This document shows, piece by piece, positions 32,095-44,366 of a stretch of 64,000 nt of DNA (its first letter is position 1; every line of letters starts with the position of its first letter). The DNA is from Asterias amurensis (taxonomy: Eukaryota > Echinodermata > Asteroidea > Forcipulatida > Asteriidae): the NCBI RefSeq assembly GCF_032118995.1, contig NC_092656.1:13444261-13508260 (forward strand). The letters are read 5' to 3'. The notes beneath the pieces were generated by a model. That model was not told the origin of the DNA. It made no database searches and was given only the letters and a program-made list of their open reading frames with translations. The translations under genes were made by a program, and so were the position numbers.

Positions 32095-32580
32095 ATGTAA
32101 ATCGTAAGGTAAACCTCTGGTCTGGTCATTTATGGTCAACCTGTGGTCATTTGGTGGTCAACCTGGTCATTTTGTGGTGACCCTGTCATTATGTGGTAAA
32201 GCTGTGGTCATTCTGTGGTAAACATGTGGTCATTCCGTGGTAAACCTATGGTCATTCTGTGGTAAACCTATGGTCATTTTGTGGTAACCCTGTGGTCATT
32301 CTGTGATAAACCTGTGGTCATTCTGTGATAAACCTGTGATCATTATGTGATAAACCTGCGGCCATTGTGTGGTAAACCTGTAATTATGTGGTAAACCTGT
32401 GCATTCTATGGTAAATCTGTGGTCATTCTGCGGTAAATATGTGGTCATTCCGTGGTAAACCTATGGTCATTCTGTGGTAAAACTTTGGTCACTCTGTAAA
32501 CATGTGGTCATTATGTGATTAACCTGCGGCAATTCTGTGGTAAACCTGTGCATACTATGGTAAATCTGTGGTTACCCTAA
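32095..32580. repeat. Minisatellite, about 22-bp unit
   Basis: About 20 degenerate repeats of TGTGGTCATTCTGTGGTAAA with CCTG spacers. Copies vary by substitutions and small indels, so the array is old. Non-coding. Confidence 0.9.
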
Positions 32581-33475
32581 GTTAATTTGAATACCAGCAG
32601 ATCCTACCATATTGTTTATATTACAGGGTCAGCTTCACCGTTCATTTTGTGACCATAATCTTACAGTCGTAGGGGCAAAGCGTACGTTCACTATGGCATC
32701 AATCAATGTGGTTTTTATGGTCATCCTTTGGTAACGCAATGTCATGCAATGGATACTACACTGTTCGTATCCAAGGAAATATTTCTCACCAACAGTACTG
32801 TTATTGACCGTAAATGCAAATCAACATTTGTACAAAGCAAATCAATAATATTATTGTAGATGAACAACACAATCGTAATTCAATTACTTCTCAAACAACA
32901 ATGGTGAGCACAGCGATCTAACAACATTAAACTCGCAAATTGAAGCAATTCCAGTGCTAGCGGAACAATTTATTACATTCACAGTCACGCACATCCCCAG
33001 TCAACCCTGAGTTTAATATAATGAGGCTTTCAAATTAATTTCTGTCGATGACAATAGTCGTTTGTCTTGGATGCTTCTGTTTGTTGCAAACGGGATACAG
33101 CATTGTATACATCTTTCCTGTTCGGGGACCAAAAATGACCCACATCCTGGAAGTAAAGATGTTATAAAGGTCGAGAAATTCAAAATAATCTTATGATGTG
33201 TAAGTTTTATCTTGATGGGCGTTTGGACATTATAAAATCGGCAGAAAATGCAAAGTAGGAAGGTTGAAGTTAAAATCAGGTCCAAATTACTCTTTTCGTC
33301 GTGCTTGTCGAAAATATTACATCTTGTCTACCATCTAATTTATGAAATTGCTTTATCCTTAAAAGCAGTGATAAGTTTTAAAACTATTCCTTTCTCTCTC
33401 TCTTCAATTTGACATAATAAAATCACTGCATACACTTTTGCGTGTTTTTCTGAGAAAGGCTTCATGCCTATTTAA
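32581..33475. other. Intron sequence, nothing recognised
   Basis: AT-rich intronic DNA of the RGS7BP-like gene. No repeat family, RNA gene or exon was identified. Confidence 0.4.
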
Positions 33476-33831
33476 AGGCAGTGGACCCTATTGGTAATTA
33501 CTCAAAATAAGAATTTGCATAAAACCTTTCTTGATTACGAGTAATGGGGAGAGGTTGATAGTATAAAACATTGTGAGAAACAGCTCCCTCTGAAGTGACG
33601 TAGTTTTCGAGAAAGAAGTAATTTTCCGCGAATTTGATTTTGAGACCTCAGATTTAGAATTTGAGGTCTCGAAATCAAGCATCTGAAAGCACACAACTTC
33701 GTGTGATATGGGTGTTGCTTCTTTCATTAATATCTCGCAACTTTGACGACCGATTGAGCTCAAATTTTCACAGGTTTGTTATTTTATGCATATGTTGAGA
33801 TACACCAACTGTGAAGACTAGTCCAATGTCT
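33476..33831. mobile_element. TTAA fold-back family A
   Basis: TTAA lies at 33472-33475 and 33832-33835. The left end is AGGCAGTGGACCCTATTGGT; the right end is diverged (CCAATGTCT). The central hairpin is GAGACCTCAGATTTAGAA and TTTGAGGTCTCG. Confidence 0.85.
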
Positions 33832-33960
33832 TTAAGCCATTTTCTTTTACTGTAAAAACAAACAAAAAAACAAAAACAGTAAAAAAAAATAAATCTGCAC
33901 TTATCTATAAATCTGTAAATATTTTATTTCATTCATTATTAATGTTGTTGCGCACTCCCT

Positions 33961-34385
33961 TGAAGTATATGTACTTTTTCCTAACAAAAAACACAATGTC
34001 CACAGATTTACATTTAACTTACACAGTTTGAAGATTATGATGGTAGAAAGCTTCCCTTGAAATTTTACTTACTGAGGTGCTGTAGTTTTTGAGAAAATGA
34101 GTAAAAGTAATAATTTTCGTCTCAGGTTTAGCATGTATACAAACGTATTAACCAGTTATGCTATGGTTTTGGTATAATATCATAACTGGTTAAGGGGATT
34201 TTACATGCTAAAATTATATTGGTCTCATGAGACGAAAATAATTTTGTGACTTGTTTTACTCATTTCTCAAAAACTACACAACCTTAGTTAGTCATTTTTG
34301 AAGGGAAGCTTTCCACTATCATTTTCTTCAAACCCTGTAAGTTTAATGTAAATCTGTGGACATTTTGAAAAAATACCCGAATCCC
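33961..34385. mobile_element. TTAA fold-back family D
   Basis: The arms contain AATGTCCACAGATTTACAT and the inverse ATGTAAATCTGTGGACATT, plus GAGGTGCTGTAGTTTTTGAG and its inverse. An inner hairpin (TTAACCAGTTATG and CATAACTGGTTAA) marks the centre. TTAA is at 34386-34389; the left boundary is approximate. Confidence 0.75.
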
Positions 34386-34517
34386 TTAAGTGGCGGTTAT
34401 AATGAATCCCTTCATGACTTATCAGACAGTGACTTGAAAGATATGGCAAGGAATGGACGGTGTCCCGAGCCAAGACACAAACATGAAAATTGATGACAGT
34501 TCAACTAGTGAGGAACA

Positions 34518-34825
34518 TTAATATTATTAATATTCTTTATCCCCGATGCAAATTTAACATCTATTATATCGTTGCGGTACCCGCTGCCAAAACATAGGAT
34601 TCGAACTGCCTCTAGCTGCCGGGCAACCTCGGTAGTCTATGTTGGTAAGACACTGCTCTAGAATTGCAAGGGTCGTGGGTTCGAATCCCACCCGAGTAAC
34701 ATGCCTGTGATATTTTTTCACAGGACTCGGGAAAGTACTGAGTATACAGTGCTAACACACATCGGTGTATGGGTAAAAACCAATATTAATATTCTTTATC
34801 CCCGATGCAAATTTAACATCTATTA
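34518..34825 (+). mobile_element. tRNA-derived SINE with a 43-bp repeat at both ends
   Basis: Flanked by a 12-bp direct repeat, TAGTGAGGAACA, at 34506-34517 and 34826-34837. The tRNA-like head is at about 34630-34697 (GGTAGTCTATGTTGGTAAGA and GGGTTCGAATCCCACCC). The body has GCCTGTGATATTTTTTCACA, TACAGTGCTAACACAC and GGGTAAAAACC. The tail ATTAATATTCTTTATCCCCG plus GATGCAAATTTAACATC occurs at 34526-34568 and again at 34785-34827, so the unit looks like a tail-head-body-tail partial dimer. Relatives are at 38335-38545, 7634-7712 and 23283-23350. Confidence 0.85.
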
Positions 34826-34837
34826 TAGTGAGGAACA

Positions 34838-36008
34838 GTAAAAAAAAAAAAAAATAAGAAGAGGATGTAAAACACAGACGTGATTAGTCGCTGCGTCCAC
34901 GTGGAATTGTACATATCTCAAAGGGCTCGAGGAGAAACTCTTTTTCCTCTTAAAAAGGGCCTGGGAAACATTTAAAATGGTCCCTTGGTATGGAATAAGA
35001 AACCATATAGATCATGCTGGCTTGTTAGTGTGATTTCTAAAGTGCATACTACTGGAGCCTAGCGGACGCCTTAAGGATTTACAATGCCATGTATGTGTCT
35101 TCTGTTTTGGCGCGAAAGGGAACTTCAGTACCTCATATTAGAGTAACGGACTTTAAAGGGATGTATTCTTGGATCGGTCGAATTGGACCATGAAAAGCAA
35201 TGGCAACCCTTTGTTATGAAATTGATATTGTTAGAAAGATGTTTTAAAAATATTGTATTTTGCGCGGTCACCGTGTATTTTCAACGTGACGTCACTTTTT
35301 CGTGCAGTAAAGAAGGTTGCCTTTTCGTGTGCTTAATACGATAAGAAGCGCTATGAAATGGAAATCGCATAGAAATAAACAAATCGGCTGGTAAGCAGCT
35401 CTATGAAATTGGGCCTTGGTGTTTCTGATCAGCATATTCTAGTTGCAGTCTTGACTCTTTTGTCCTTTTAGCAGGATATATAACCATGATTGCTTCGTCC
35501 TTCTGATTTGGACGTGAAGCCCACATAAAAGAACCAAGTACACTTATCGTTAAGAGAAGGTGTTCGCCCCACTGCTTTCTGGTGTGGTTGAGTGCAGATT
35601 GCGCCACAACACCTTGTAAACCGTATACACCCAGGTCTTATAATTTCGATGATATAGCTTCGCACGCAGTGTATTAAAACAAATGAGCGGCTTTGGATTA
35701 ACTTGAAAGGCTATTAATTAGGGGACCCCGGTATTATTCATGCGTATAATCAACCTTATTAGTTTCTTTAGGTTTAATGGTGGTCCACATTTTTGTGGAA
35801 TTACTATATTTAGATTTTTTACATCGCTGGGGCCTTCGAGGGCGCACTTGACGGCAAACTGCTTTATATTATGTTATGTTGAGCACATCTGAGATATTAG
35901 TTAATAAGTCAAAATAAATTATTAAAGGGGGCCTACGAAACAAACGCATGTGTGTTGGGCATGGAGATGTGTAAGAAACCATCGCCGATGAAAATAGTTT
36001 GTACTTTA
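34838..36008. other. Intron sequence with degraded fold-back pieces
   Basis: About 35155-35300 resembles half of family C (CTTGGATCGGTCGAATTGG). About 35385-35412 carries an end of the GGGCCTTATTTCATAG family. The rest is unassigned. Confidence 0.45.
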
Positions 36009-36205
36009 ACGACAGTGGACACTATTGGTAATTACTCAAAATAATTATTTGCATAAAACCTTACTTGGTGACGAGTAATGGGGAGAGGTTAATGGTAAAA
36101 AAACATTGTGAGAAACGGCTCCCTCTGAAGTGACATAGTTTTCGAGAAAGAAGTAATTTTCCACGAATATTCTAAATCTGAGTTCTCGAGGTCTCGAAAG
36201 TGTCT
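36009..36205. mobile_element. TTAA fold-back family A, half copy
   Basis: The left half (GACAGTGGACACTATTGGTA, GGGAGAGGTTAATGG) is joined to a short, diverged end (AAGTGTCT then TTAA). Most of the right arm is missing. Confidence 0.75.
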
Positions 36206-36350
36206 TTAAATGAGCACATGGACCGATATAGGCTTAGATTGTTAAAACTATAAATAAACCCCAGTGATATCTATAAAATAGGTCCGTTTTCACATGATGG
36301 AAAACCTGTATCACCAAATGATGGACTGTATACCACCAAAAGGTATTTAA

Positions 36351-36737
36351 GAGACAATGGACACTTTTGGGATTTGTCAAAGACCAGTCTTCTCACTCGG
36401 TGTATCTCAACATATGCATAAAATAACAAGCCAGTGAAAATTTGAGCAATTAATTGGTCTTCAAAGTTGCAAGATAATAATGAAAGAAAAAACATCCTTG
36501 TCATCGCGATGTTGTGTTCTTTCATATGCTTGATTTCGAGACCTCAACTTCTTAATCTGAGGTCTCGAAATCAAATTGGCGGAAAATTACTTTATTCTCG
36601 AAAACTACGTTACTTCAGAGGGAGCCGTTTCTCACAATGTTTTATACTTTACCAAAAGCTGTCCATTAGTCAATACCAAGTAATAAGGTTTTATGCTTAT
36701 AAATATTTTGAGTAATTACCAATAGTGTCCACTACCT
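36351..36737. mobile_element. TTAA fold-back family A
   Basis: TTAA lies at 36347-36350 and 36738-36741. The central hairpin is GATTTCGAGACCTCAACTTC and TTAATCTGAGGTCTCGAAATC. It lies opposite in orientation to most 33-kb copies. Confidence 0.85.
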
Positions 36738-37039
36738 TTAAGTAATTAAAGGGTAAAAACTCGTTGACAACGGTGTTTCCATTTACTGCCCGTATAAGCA
36801 AGGTTTAATCAATTTTTCAGGGCCGTATTACGTTGTGCAATTGCTGTCTTATGATAATAACTGATAACTTGAGTTTTGATAAAAGTCACGTCAGTTCACT
36901 TAGACTGCTACATCATTCATAATAATGCTAATCATGTAGGGGTTTAACAACCTTTCCACGGACGTTCACTTCACGTCATCGTCTCCTTTTTGTCTTTTGA
37001 TGTACATAATATGTCTTTCTTCTGTACGATTAAACTCTT

Positions 37040-37380
37040 GAAATGCACTGTACCCTATTGGGAATTACTCAAATTATTATATGTTTGCATAAAAATCTTA
37101 CTTCGTAACGAGCATTGGAGAGCTGTTGAGAGTAAAAAATATTGTGAGAACGGCTCCCTCTGAAGTAACGTAGTTTTTGAGAAAGAAGTAATTTCTCACT
37201 CCAAAAATACTTCAGGCCTGAAGCATTTTGTTATGTATCCGAAAGCATGCATCACATAAATTTGTGCAACCAAGGGTGTTTTTCTTTATTATTCTCATGC
37301 AACTTTGATTACCTGTTGTGTCAAAATTACCGCAGATTTGTTATTTTATCCAATTGAGGAAACCGGTCTTTGACATTAAC
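37040..37380. mobile_element. TTAA fold-back family A, diverged
   Basis: It keeps GCACTGTACCCTATTGGGAA, GAACGGCTCCCTCTGAAGTA and the TTACCGCAGATTTGTTATTT block, but the right terminus is degraded. Its centre (CTTCAGGCCTGAAG) differs from the usual hairpin and matches the copy at 59907-60260. Confidence 0.7.
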
Positions 37381-37509
37381 GACAGGTTTCCTGTGCTCGT
37401 AGTAGGGACTGTGCCATCATGATCAAATATTATGAGAAATATTAAATCTAATTTGGGTACTCATTGTGTCCTCGTGTGAGAGGGAAACATTACAAGGCTC
37501 TTACCTTAA

Positions 37510-37857
37510 AACACTGGACACGATTGGTAATTGTCAAAGATCAGTCTTCGCATTTGGTGTATCTCAGCATATGCATAAAATTACTCAATTGGTCGTCGAA
37601 GTTGCGAAATAATAATGAAAGAAAAAACACCCTTGTCACACGAAGTAAGTTGTGTGCTTGTAGATGCTAAATCTAATTCTGGGGTCTCGAAATCAAATTC
37701 GTGGAAAGTAACTTCTTTCTCGAAAACTACGTTACTTCAGAGGGAGCCGTTTCTCACAATGTTTTATACTATCAACCTCTCCCATGCAATTACTCGTTAC
37801 CGAGTGAGGCTGTATGCTACTAGTTATCTGAGTAATTACCAATAGTGTCCACTGCCT
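37510..37857. mobile_element. TTAA fold-back family A
   Basis: TTAA lies at 37506-37509 and 37858-37861. The ends are ACACTGGACACGATTGGTAA and TTACCAATAGTGTCCACTGC. The left arm of the central hairpin is largely deleted. Confidence 0.85.
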
Positions 37858-38334
37858 TTAAAATTCGAAACCCTCCCAATGCAAAATATGTATCATCACC
37901 AAAAATATCAAATTGCATCATTCTGAGAAAAAATGGGTCTAACATTTCTTGTACGGGGATGCTTTTGTTCATACCTTACCTTTTCAGAGCAAAATTTGAT
38001 ATTATGACGTCATGGATCTTTTAAATTTCACTGATGAGTATTTTGTTAGAAAAAAATGCAAAATTCAAGGCTTTTCGGTTGAGCTATTAACATTGGGAGT
38101 TGATAGGAATAGGCTACACCAAAACATACCCATAAAAAAAAGGAAAGACAAATTTGTCAGGATGTCATCAGATATTTTTGATGTTGACAGACTTTGCCCG
38201 GTAAGGTATCGTGCGATAGCTTTTTACACCATTAACATGAGGTTAGCTTTATTATTTGTTATTACATTAGGACAACCCTTACAGGATCAAACACTTTGAT
38301 TGGTTAGGAGCGCGTCACATGATATGTCTTATAA

Positions 38335-38545
38335 TAACTGTTAAATTTGCATCGGGAATAACGATTATTAACTTTGGTTTTTACCCATACACCAAAGTGT
38401 GTTAGCACTGTACACTCAGTACTTTCCCGAGTCCTGTGAACAAAGTATCACAGGCATTTTTTACTTTAGTGGAATTCGAACCCAAGACCCTTGCAAATCT
38501 ACAGCAGTGTCTTACTATCTAGACTACAAAGATTGCCCGGTAGTG
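38335..38545 (-). mobile_element. tRNA-derived SINE, minus-strand copy
   Basis: On the minus strand it reads the same order as 34518-34825: GTAGTCTAGATAGTAAGACA, GGGTCTTGGGTTCGAATTCC, GCCTGTGATACTTTGTTCAC, TACAGTGCTAACACAC and GGGTAAAAACC. It ends in CCCGATGCAAATTTAACAG. It lacks the extra tail repeat at its start. Confidence 0.8.
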
Positions 38546-39116
38546 CTACTACAACATGTAGCTCGAATGACATAAGTACTATTGGCCTCCGATGTGAAAT
38601 CCCATGGCAACCAATGAACTTTACCCATAGCAACAGCATCTTCTTGGTGTTACCGTCTGGGCACAACATGTGTTGTTATAAAACAAATATTGGCTGCTTT
38701 AACTCAATGGTCCCTTGAGCGGTCTATTTTTCCCGAGGCGAATTATAGAACGTGCCAAGGATCACCTTTGGTCGTCGTAGTTTTAACCATAACACTCGAA
38801 GCAGTCAGTACATAGCCACAAGTCTCGGCCCAATTGACGGTTTGCACATGACGTCATTGACCACCATCTTTGACATGTGTCCTCTTTGACGTGTGCACGT
38901 TTTATCAAAGATGGCCGCCGATGCGAGGGGACTTTTGCTAGAGCTGTTGATCGGGAAAAGGTTATTACCAGCTGAAACAATTCAATGTACATGTACAGTG
39001 TTTGACTTGAGTGTTAATGCTAGTTTCGCTTTGCATACAATTTTAAGCATGATTTCTGTTTTGGCAGCTCTATAAAAAGGGGCCCTGATTTGATCATTAC
39101 AACACTACCCTTTTAA
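38546..39116. other. Intron sequence, nothing recognised
   Basis: Unassigned DNA. A short inverted pair lies near 38865-38915 (CATCTTTGACATGTG and CACGTTTTATCAAAGATGG). Confidence 0.4.
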
Positions 39117-39476
39117 GGGCACTGGTAACTTTGTTTGTAAATACTCGAACATAATTATAAGAGCATAAAACCTTGGTAACGACTAATGGTCTAGAAGGCT
39201 GTTGATATAGTAGTATGAAGTAACGTAGTTTTTGAGAAAGTAGTATTTTTTACTAAAATATTTGAATCTGATTTCGAGACCTAAGAATTATATTTTGAGG
39301 TCCCGAAATCAATCATCTGAAAGCACACAACTTGCGCAACAAAAGGGCGTTTTTCCATTATTCCCTCGCAACTTTGACGACCAATTGAGCTCAAATTTTC
39401 ACAGGTTTGTTATTTTTGCATAAAATTATGTTAAGATACACCAAGTGAGACAAAATTACCAATAGTGTCCAGTGTC
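39117..39476. mobile_element. TTAA fold-back family A
   Basis: TTAA lies at 39113-39116 and 39477-39480. The right end is AATTACCAATAGTGTCCAGT. The central hairpin is GATTTCGAGACCTAAGAATT with a matching TTTGAGGTCCCGAAATC. Confidence 0.85.
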
Positions 39477-39696
39477 TTAAATCGCTATAGGCCTACGTAG
39501 TTACACTTGCGTATTTGTAACATAATCGCTATAGGACTCCGTAATTACGCATGCGTATTCGTAACATACTCGTTTAAATGTATTTGGGAAAATAATCACA
39601 GCTTGATGCAACAGCTGAACCGTAACATAAGGACAGCTCATACTGGGAGAACATACGTCGGGAAAATAGGATGGTGAGAGGATTAAGGATACTTAA

Positions 39697-40062
39697 AGCC
39701 ATTAGACACTTTCGGTACAGAAACAAAATACAAAATTGACAGATTTACAAATAATTTACAGGGATTACAGAGGTAACGGAGAAAGACTTCTCTTGAAATA
39801 TTATTCCATGAAATGCTTTACTTTTTGAGAAAACATTAAAACAATATTAGTTCTCGATATCGAGAATTACAGATTTATTTTAAACACATGTCATGACACG
39901 GCGAAATGTGCGGAAACAAGGGTGGGTTTTCCCGTTATGTACTCCCGACTCCGCTAACCGATTGAGCCTAAATTTTCACAGGTTTGTTATTTTATATATA
40001 AGTTTTGATACACGAAGTGTGGGACTTGGGAAAATACTGTGTACCGAAAGTGTCTATTGGCT
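39697..40062. mobile_element. TTAA fold-back family B
   Basis: TTAA lies at 39693-39696 and 40063-40066. The ends are AGCCATTAGACACTTTCGGT and ACCGAAAGTGTCTATTGGCT. Same family as 21428-21731, with the hairpin core TTCTCGATATCGAGAA. Confidence 0.9.
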
Positions 40063-41180
40063 TTAAATAGCAAAGAAAAGATCATTTAGCACATTTAGCA
40101 CAAATATACATCGTGTTAACAAACAAATGTCCATGTGGCACTCCTTTAAGGTATTCAGAGCATCATAATAATTCAAATCGATTACATTTGACAGAAAATG
40201 AGGGTAATATCAACAAACATGATTTTGTTCCAATGGGTTTATATAGTTTGTAGTCATCACACAAATATATTGCCATAAAAACGGTCGGTGTTGAGATAAA
40301 TTGGTCCGCCATTATTCCCATGCTGTAGTTGTATTTATAGTGCTGGATCCAAAGTCGTTAAAATGAACGTACAGTATATACAGCTTCGATTTACGTTAAC
40401 AATTGTTTCGGTGCAGTTAAAAATGTAACACCATTCATAAAGATTGAGGTATATGAGGGAATTAAAGGAACATTACAGAATTAGTTTTTGCTAAACAAAA
40501 CAGTTGCTGGCAGTGTAAACACTTTATGTAATCCGCCATACACATAAACTGGCAAACCTGAAGAAGTTTGAGATCGATAGGCCATCTGGTTCACGAGAGG
40601 AGATTACAAATTTTGCATTAAAATGTATAAAACGCTCACTGAGCGAAAAACTCCAAACGCGAAGTTAGATTAATTGATTCTCATCAATTATGGCATTTCA
40701 GACAGAATATTTCAAGGGATGTTTTCTACTATCATCATCATCAATAGACAGTGTAAGTGTTAAGTAAGTTTGTGATCTTCACGATTTTTTTTCTCTTACC
40801 AATTCTGTATAGCATTCATTTAAAATGGAACAATCAAAACTTCTCTCTTCATAAACCCAGTCTTGGGACTCAAGTTCTGCAATACCTTTGGTCATCTGAC
40901 TGTGTTATGCCATTCATGGCACTTGATGGGTCCTTAAGCAAAACACTCAACCATAAATCGCTCCCCTTAAACCGGATGTAAAAGGCCACTGCAAAGGCTG
41001 AGGTTTTTGATTGCGCTAAACCCAAAAGAGCTTTTACACACAGCTTGAGGCTGTATGCTTCCCGGAGAGTTGAGACAATTTGTAGATTGGTTAAAATGGC
41101 CCCAATAGAACAGAAAATCCGCACAACACAAAGAGCAATGGCAAATGCTACATAATTATCGTCATTAGAGACATGATTAA
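40063..41180. other. Intron sequence with a degraded repeat
   Basis: About 40455-40620 (CACTTTATGTAATCCGCCAT, TTTGAGATCGATAGGCCATC) matches about 59000-59095 and is probably part of another fold-back family. Nothing coding was recognised. Confidence 0.45.
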
Positions 41181-41545
41181 AGGCAGTAGACACTATTGGT
41201 AATTACTCAAAATAATTATTGGCATAAAACCTTTCTTGGTGACGAGGAATGGGGAGAGGTTGATGGTATTAAACACTGTGAGAAGGGGCTCCCTCTTAAG
41301 TGCCATAGTTTTCGAGAAAGAAGTAATTTTCCACGAGTTTGATTTCGAGACCTCAGATTTAGAACTTGTGGTCTCGAAATCAACCATCTATAAACGCCCA
41401 CAACTTCGTGTGACAAGGGTTATTTTTCTTTCATTATTATCTCGCAACTTCGATGACCGATTGAGCTCAAATTTTCACAGTTTGTTATTTTATGCATATG
41501 TTGAGATACACCAACTTTGACAATTACCAATAGTGTCCACTGCCT
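41181..41545. mobile_element. TTAA fold-back family A, best-preserved copy
   Basis: TTAA lies at 41177-41180 and 41546-41549. The ends are AGGCAGTAGACACTATTGGT and ACCAATAGTGTCCACTGCCT. The central hairpin TTGATTTCGAGACCTCAGAT pairs with CTTGTGGTCTCGAAATCAA. Confidence 0.95.
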
Positions 41546-41789
41546 TTAAATGCACAGAAATACGTAAGAAAACTGGAGTAGACATAATGAGGACAATAAA
41601 ATAAGCTAAATTGAGATGTGCTATAGACACACTGCCCGAAGAAATGACACTATGTAGACATCCAGGAACAATGGATTGGCAACCAAGGACATGTAGAAGA
41701 TGTAGATAGAAAAGAAGATGGAGACATGACATCAGGGTTTACGCAGGAACAACATGGACCAGAACTGCAAGAAATATTAATAATAATAG

Positions 41790-42260
41790 TAGACTTATAA
41801 AGCGCATTTTACAAAAATACATTGCGCTGGTATGAAGAGAGCTATGAAAAAGTAAGTTTAGGGGCGAGAAGAGAAGAGATGTGCTTTTAATTTACTCTCG
41901 AATGTCTCGAGTGTGTTGGTGTTTTGAATATGACTTGTTATGACGTTACAGCAAATAGAAATGAATAACGTATACATGAGGAGGGCTACATCTTACACGG
42001 GCTAAATGAAGAGTGCCCGATGAACAAGGGTAACAAATGAATGTTGTTATGTTTGTCTGTCGGTTTAGGGAAGTGATTTTCCCCCTTGCCTTCCACCTCT
42101 GCGACCCCGGTTCGAATCCCGCCGGAGCACTATGTGGATTGGGTTTAACTAACCGGCGTGTTTTCCCCCGAATCATTCTCTTGGGTTTCCCTCCTATAAA
42201 ACGCCCTTCTTGTCTTCTCTTCAATGGGGTCTTGGGTCGGATGTAGTGATTACATTCGCA
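41790..42260 (+). mobile_element. Dispersed repeat plus tRNA-derived SINE
   Basis: About 41790-41935 (GACTTATAAAGCGCATTTTA) is a repeat related to 4815-4885. About 42050-42260 has a B box (GGTTCGAATCCCGCCGG) and a downstream GGATTGGGTTT that looks like a SINE body. Boundaries are approximate. Confidence 0.5.
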
Positions 42261-42470
42261 TTTCTGAGGATCCTTGGCTTCATACAACCAGAAATGATAA
42301 ATTAGGTTAGATAGCTGCTGCACAATATATGCGCGGCTGCGATTATGTGCACTGAATAAAAACCAAGTTTTCACTAACAGAGACACTCACTGTGTGATGT
42401 AGCGCGTCATTTTATTATCGACAACCTGTGTTTCAAAACTGGGGCGGGGAAGGTCGGTTGTTGGCTTTAA

Positions 42471-42850
42471 AGGCATTGTATACTATTTTGTGTACTCGGG
42501 GAAAATAATTGTTAGCATAAACAACGCATTTGTAACGAACAATAGAGAGCTGTTGATGGTATAAAGCGTTGTGAGAAACGTCTCCCTCTGAAGTAACATA
42601 GTTTTTTTAGAAAGAAGGAATTTCCCACTGAAATGTTTAAATCCGAGACCTCAGCTGAGGTCTCGAATTTAAGGCATACAACTTGCATACAAGCATGAAA
42701 GCACACAACTTGTGCGACACAGTTTTTTCTTCTTCCATTATTCTCTCGCGACATCGAAGACAAATTTAGTTCAAAATTTCACAGGTCTGTTATTTTATGC
42801 CTAACTATTTTGAGATACACCAAGTGAGAATACTGGTCTTTGACTACCAA
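42471..42850. mobile_element. TTAA fold-back family A, diverged
   Basis: TTAA lies at 42467-42470. It keeps CGTCTCCCTCTGAAGTAACA, the hairpin GAGACCTCAGCTGAGGTCTC and CACAGGTCTGTTATTTTATG. The right terminus is degraded. Confidence 0.8.
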
Positions 42851-43089
42851 AACCTTGGTTTAGGGACGACATTTTGGTCACAATTGATCACTTTTGAGAT
42901 ACATGTTTGAAATCAAAAACCTTGAAATTACAATAGAGCAGGTGGTTGTATATGCGAGTAACATGAATCAGAATTTAATGTTTTCATCTCATTTCCTTTT
43001 ACTAAATAATTTCTAGCGTTCTATACTGTTTTTTGCATTTTGCCTTGCAAGCATGATATACTTAGCAATACCGTAAAGATTTTAATATT

Positions 43090-43467
43090 ATGCTAAATTT
43101 GCACCAAGGATAAAGACAATTATTTGCGTTTGACTCCTACACTAATGTGTGATGTATATGGTTAGAAAGATGTTTGTAAAAGTAAAATACAACGAACATG
43201 CCTCGGAATTGCGTGGTTTTCCTTTTAGTTTGCGAACTTACACGGTCGGCCATTTTATGGAGTCAATTGACTTGACTCCACAAAATGGCGTGCCTTGTTT
43301 CACGCCGTATATGAAAACCATGCAATTTCGAGGCATATTTGTGTGGATCGTTACATGTATATTCTACTTTTAAAACATCTTTCTAACCGTATGCATTTTA
43401 TTACAAACGGTTTCAAACGCTTTTCATTGAACACCTCGCCCGTTCCAATGTAACGTGTCAATTTAAA
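43090..43467. mobile_element. SINE tail fragment joined to a family C fold-back element
   Basis: 43090-43150 resembles the SINE 3' part on the minus strand. 43150-43467 is family C lacking its outer left end. Inverted arms meet at GGAGTCAATTGACTTGACTCC and carry GGTTTTCC and GGAAAACC-like blocks. Probably an element inserted beside or into an older SINE. Confidence 0.6.
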
Positions 43468-44018
43468 CGGCGAAGAAAAACAAATAAAACACATAGGCTA
43501 CTGCATTCGGTGCATCGGACTGCACCACATCGAATCGGGTGCGGTCGTTAAACAGTTAATCATTTAGAAGTAATTATGGTGTTGGAGAGAACACTTGATT
43601 AAAAGGCCTTTGCATTATGTTCATTTTAGTATTAGTAGGATTCGCCTAATGGTCCTTAATCTGAGATATAGCGTTGACTGTGAAGATACACCACTCTTTC
43701 ATCGCATAATGACTAACTACTACTTAAAGATTCCCTACGTGCTTGTCATGCGTCTTCATATGACCTCTGAATTTCGCAACATTAGAATTTGCAGAAGGAA
43801 TATAATTTTAAAATACCATGTAAGTAATGACAAAGCACATCACGCCCCACCAGTTTACAAAACCTTATGATCCGAAACGAACAACAGTGTTGTGTATGAA
43901 ATGCATTATTGATCTATTATAAGACAAAATTCCGTATCCGATTGCCATAATACTGTAAAAAATCTGATTGGATGTTTGATATGTTCTTCTTTTACAAATT
44001 TTTACCTGTCCTGATTAA

Positions 44019-44362
44019 AGATGCTATGTCAGATTTTTGGCCGATTTGACCCAACAATTTTGATGGGGGTCGAGAAAGTTACCAGCTTTCATCTGAGTCA
44101 TTGCTCGAAACAGTCCGCCAATTATTAGCAGTGAAATAAAGTGCTCAAAATTAGTTTTTTGTCGGAATACCGACAATATATTACGTGACCAATTCTTTTG
44201 TGTTTTATAAGAAACGTTTTAAAATTTTGTCATGGTTCCTGACCATTAAAAGTAAAAGTTAAACTTTTTTTTTCGTTAGAGCGGGTGATACTCTTTGAAA
44301 TACCATTCACTCAAAAAAATCTATTTTTAAGGTTTGTGGCCAAAAAATCTGACATAGCATCT
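44019..44362. mobile_element. TTAA fold-back family E
   Basis: The ends AGATGCTATGTCAGATTTTT (then GGCC) and GGCCAAAAAATCTGACATAG (then CATCT) are inverted copies. TTAA lies at 44015-44018 and 44363-44366. The right TTAA is shared with the next element. Confidence 0.9.
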
Positions 44363-44366
44363 TTAA

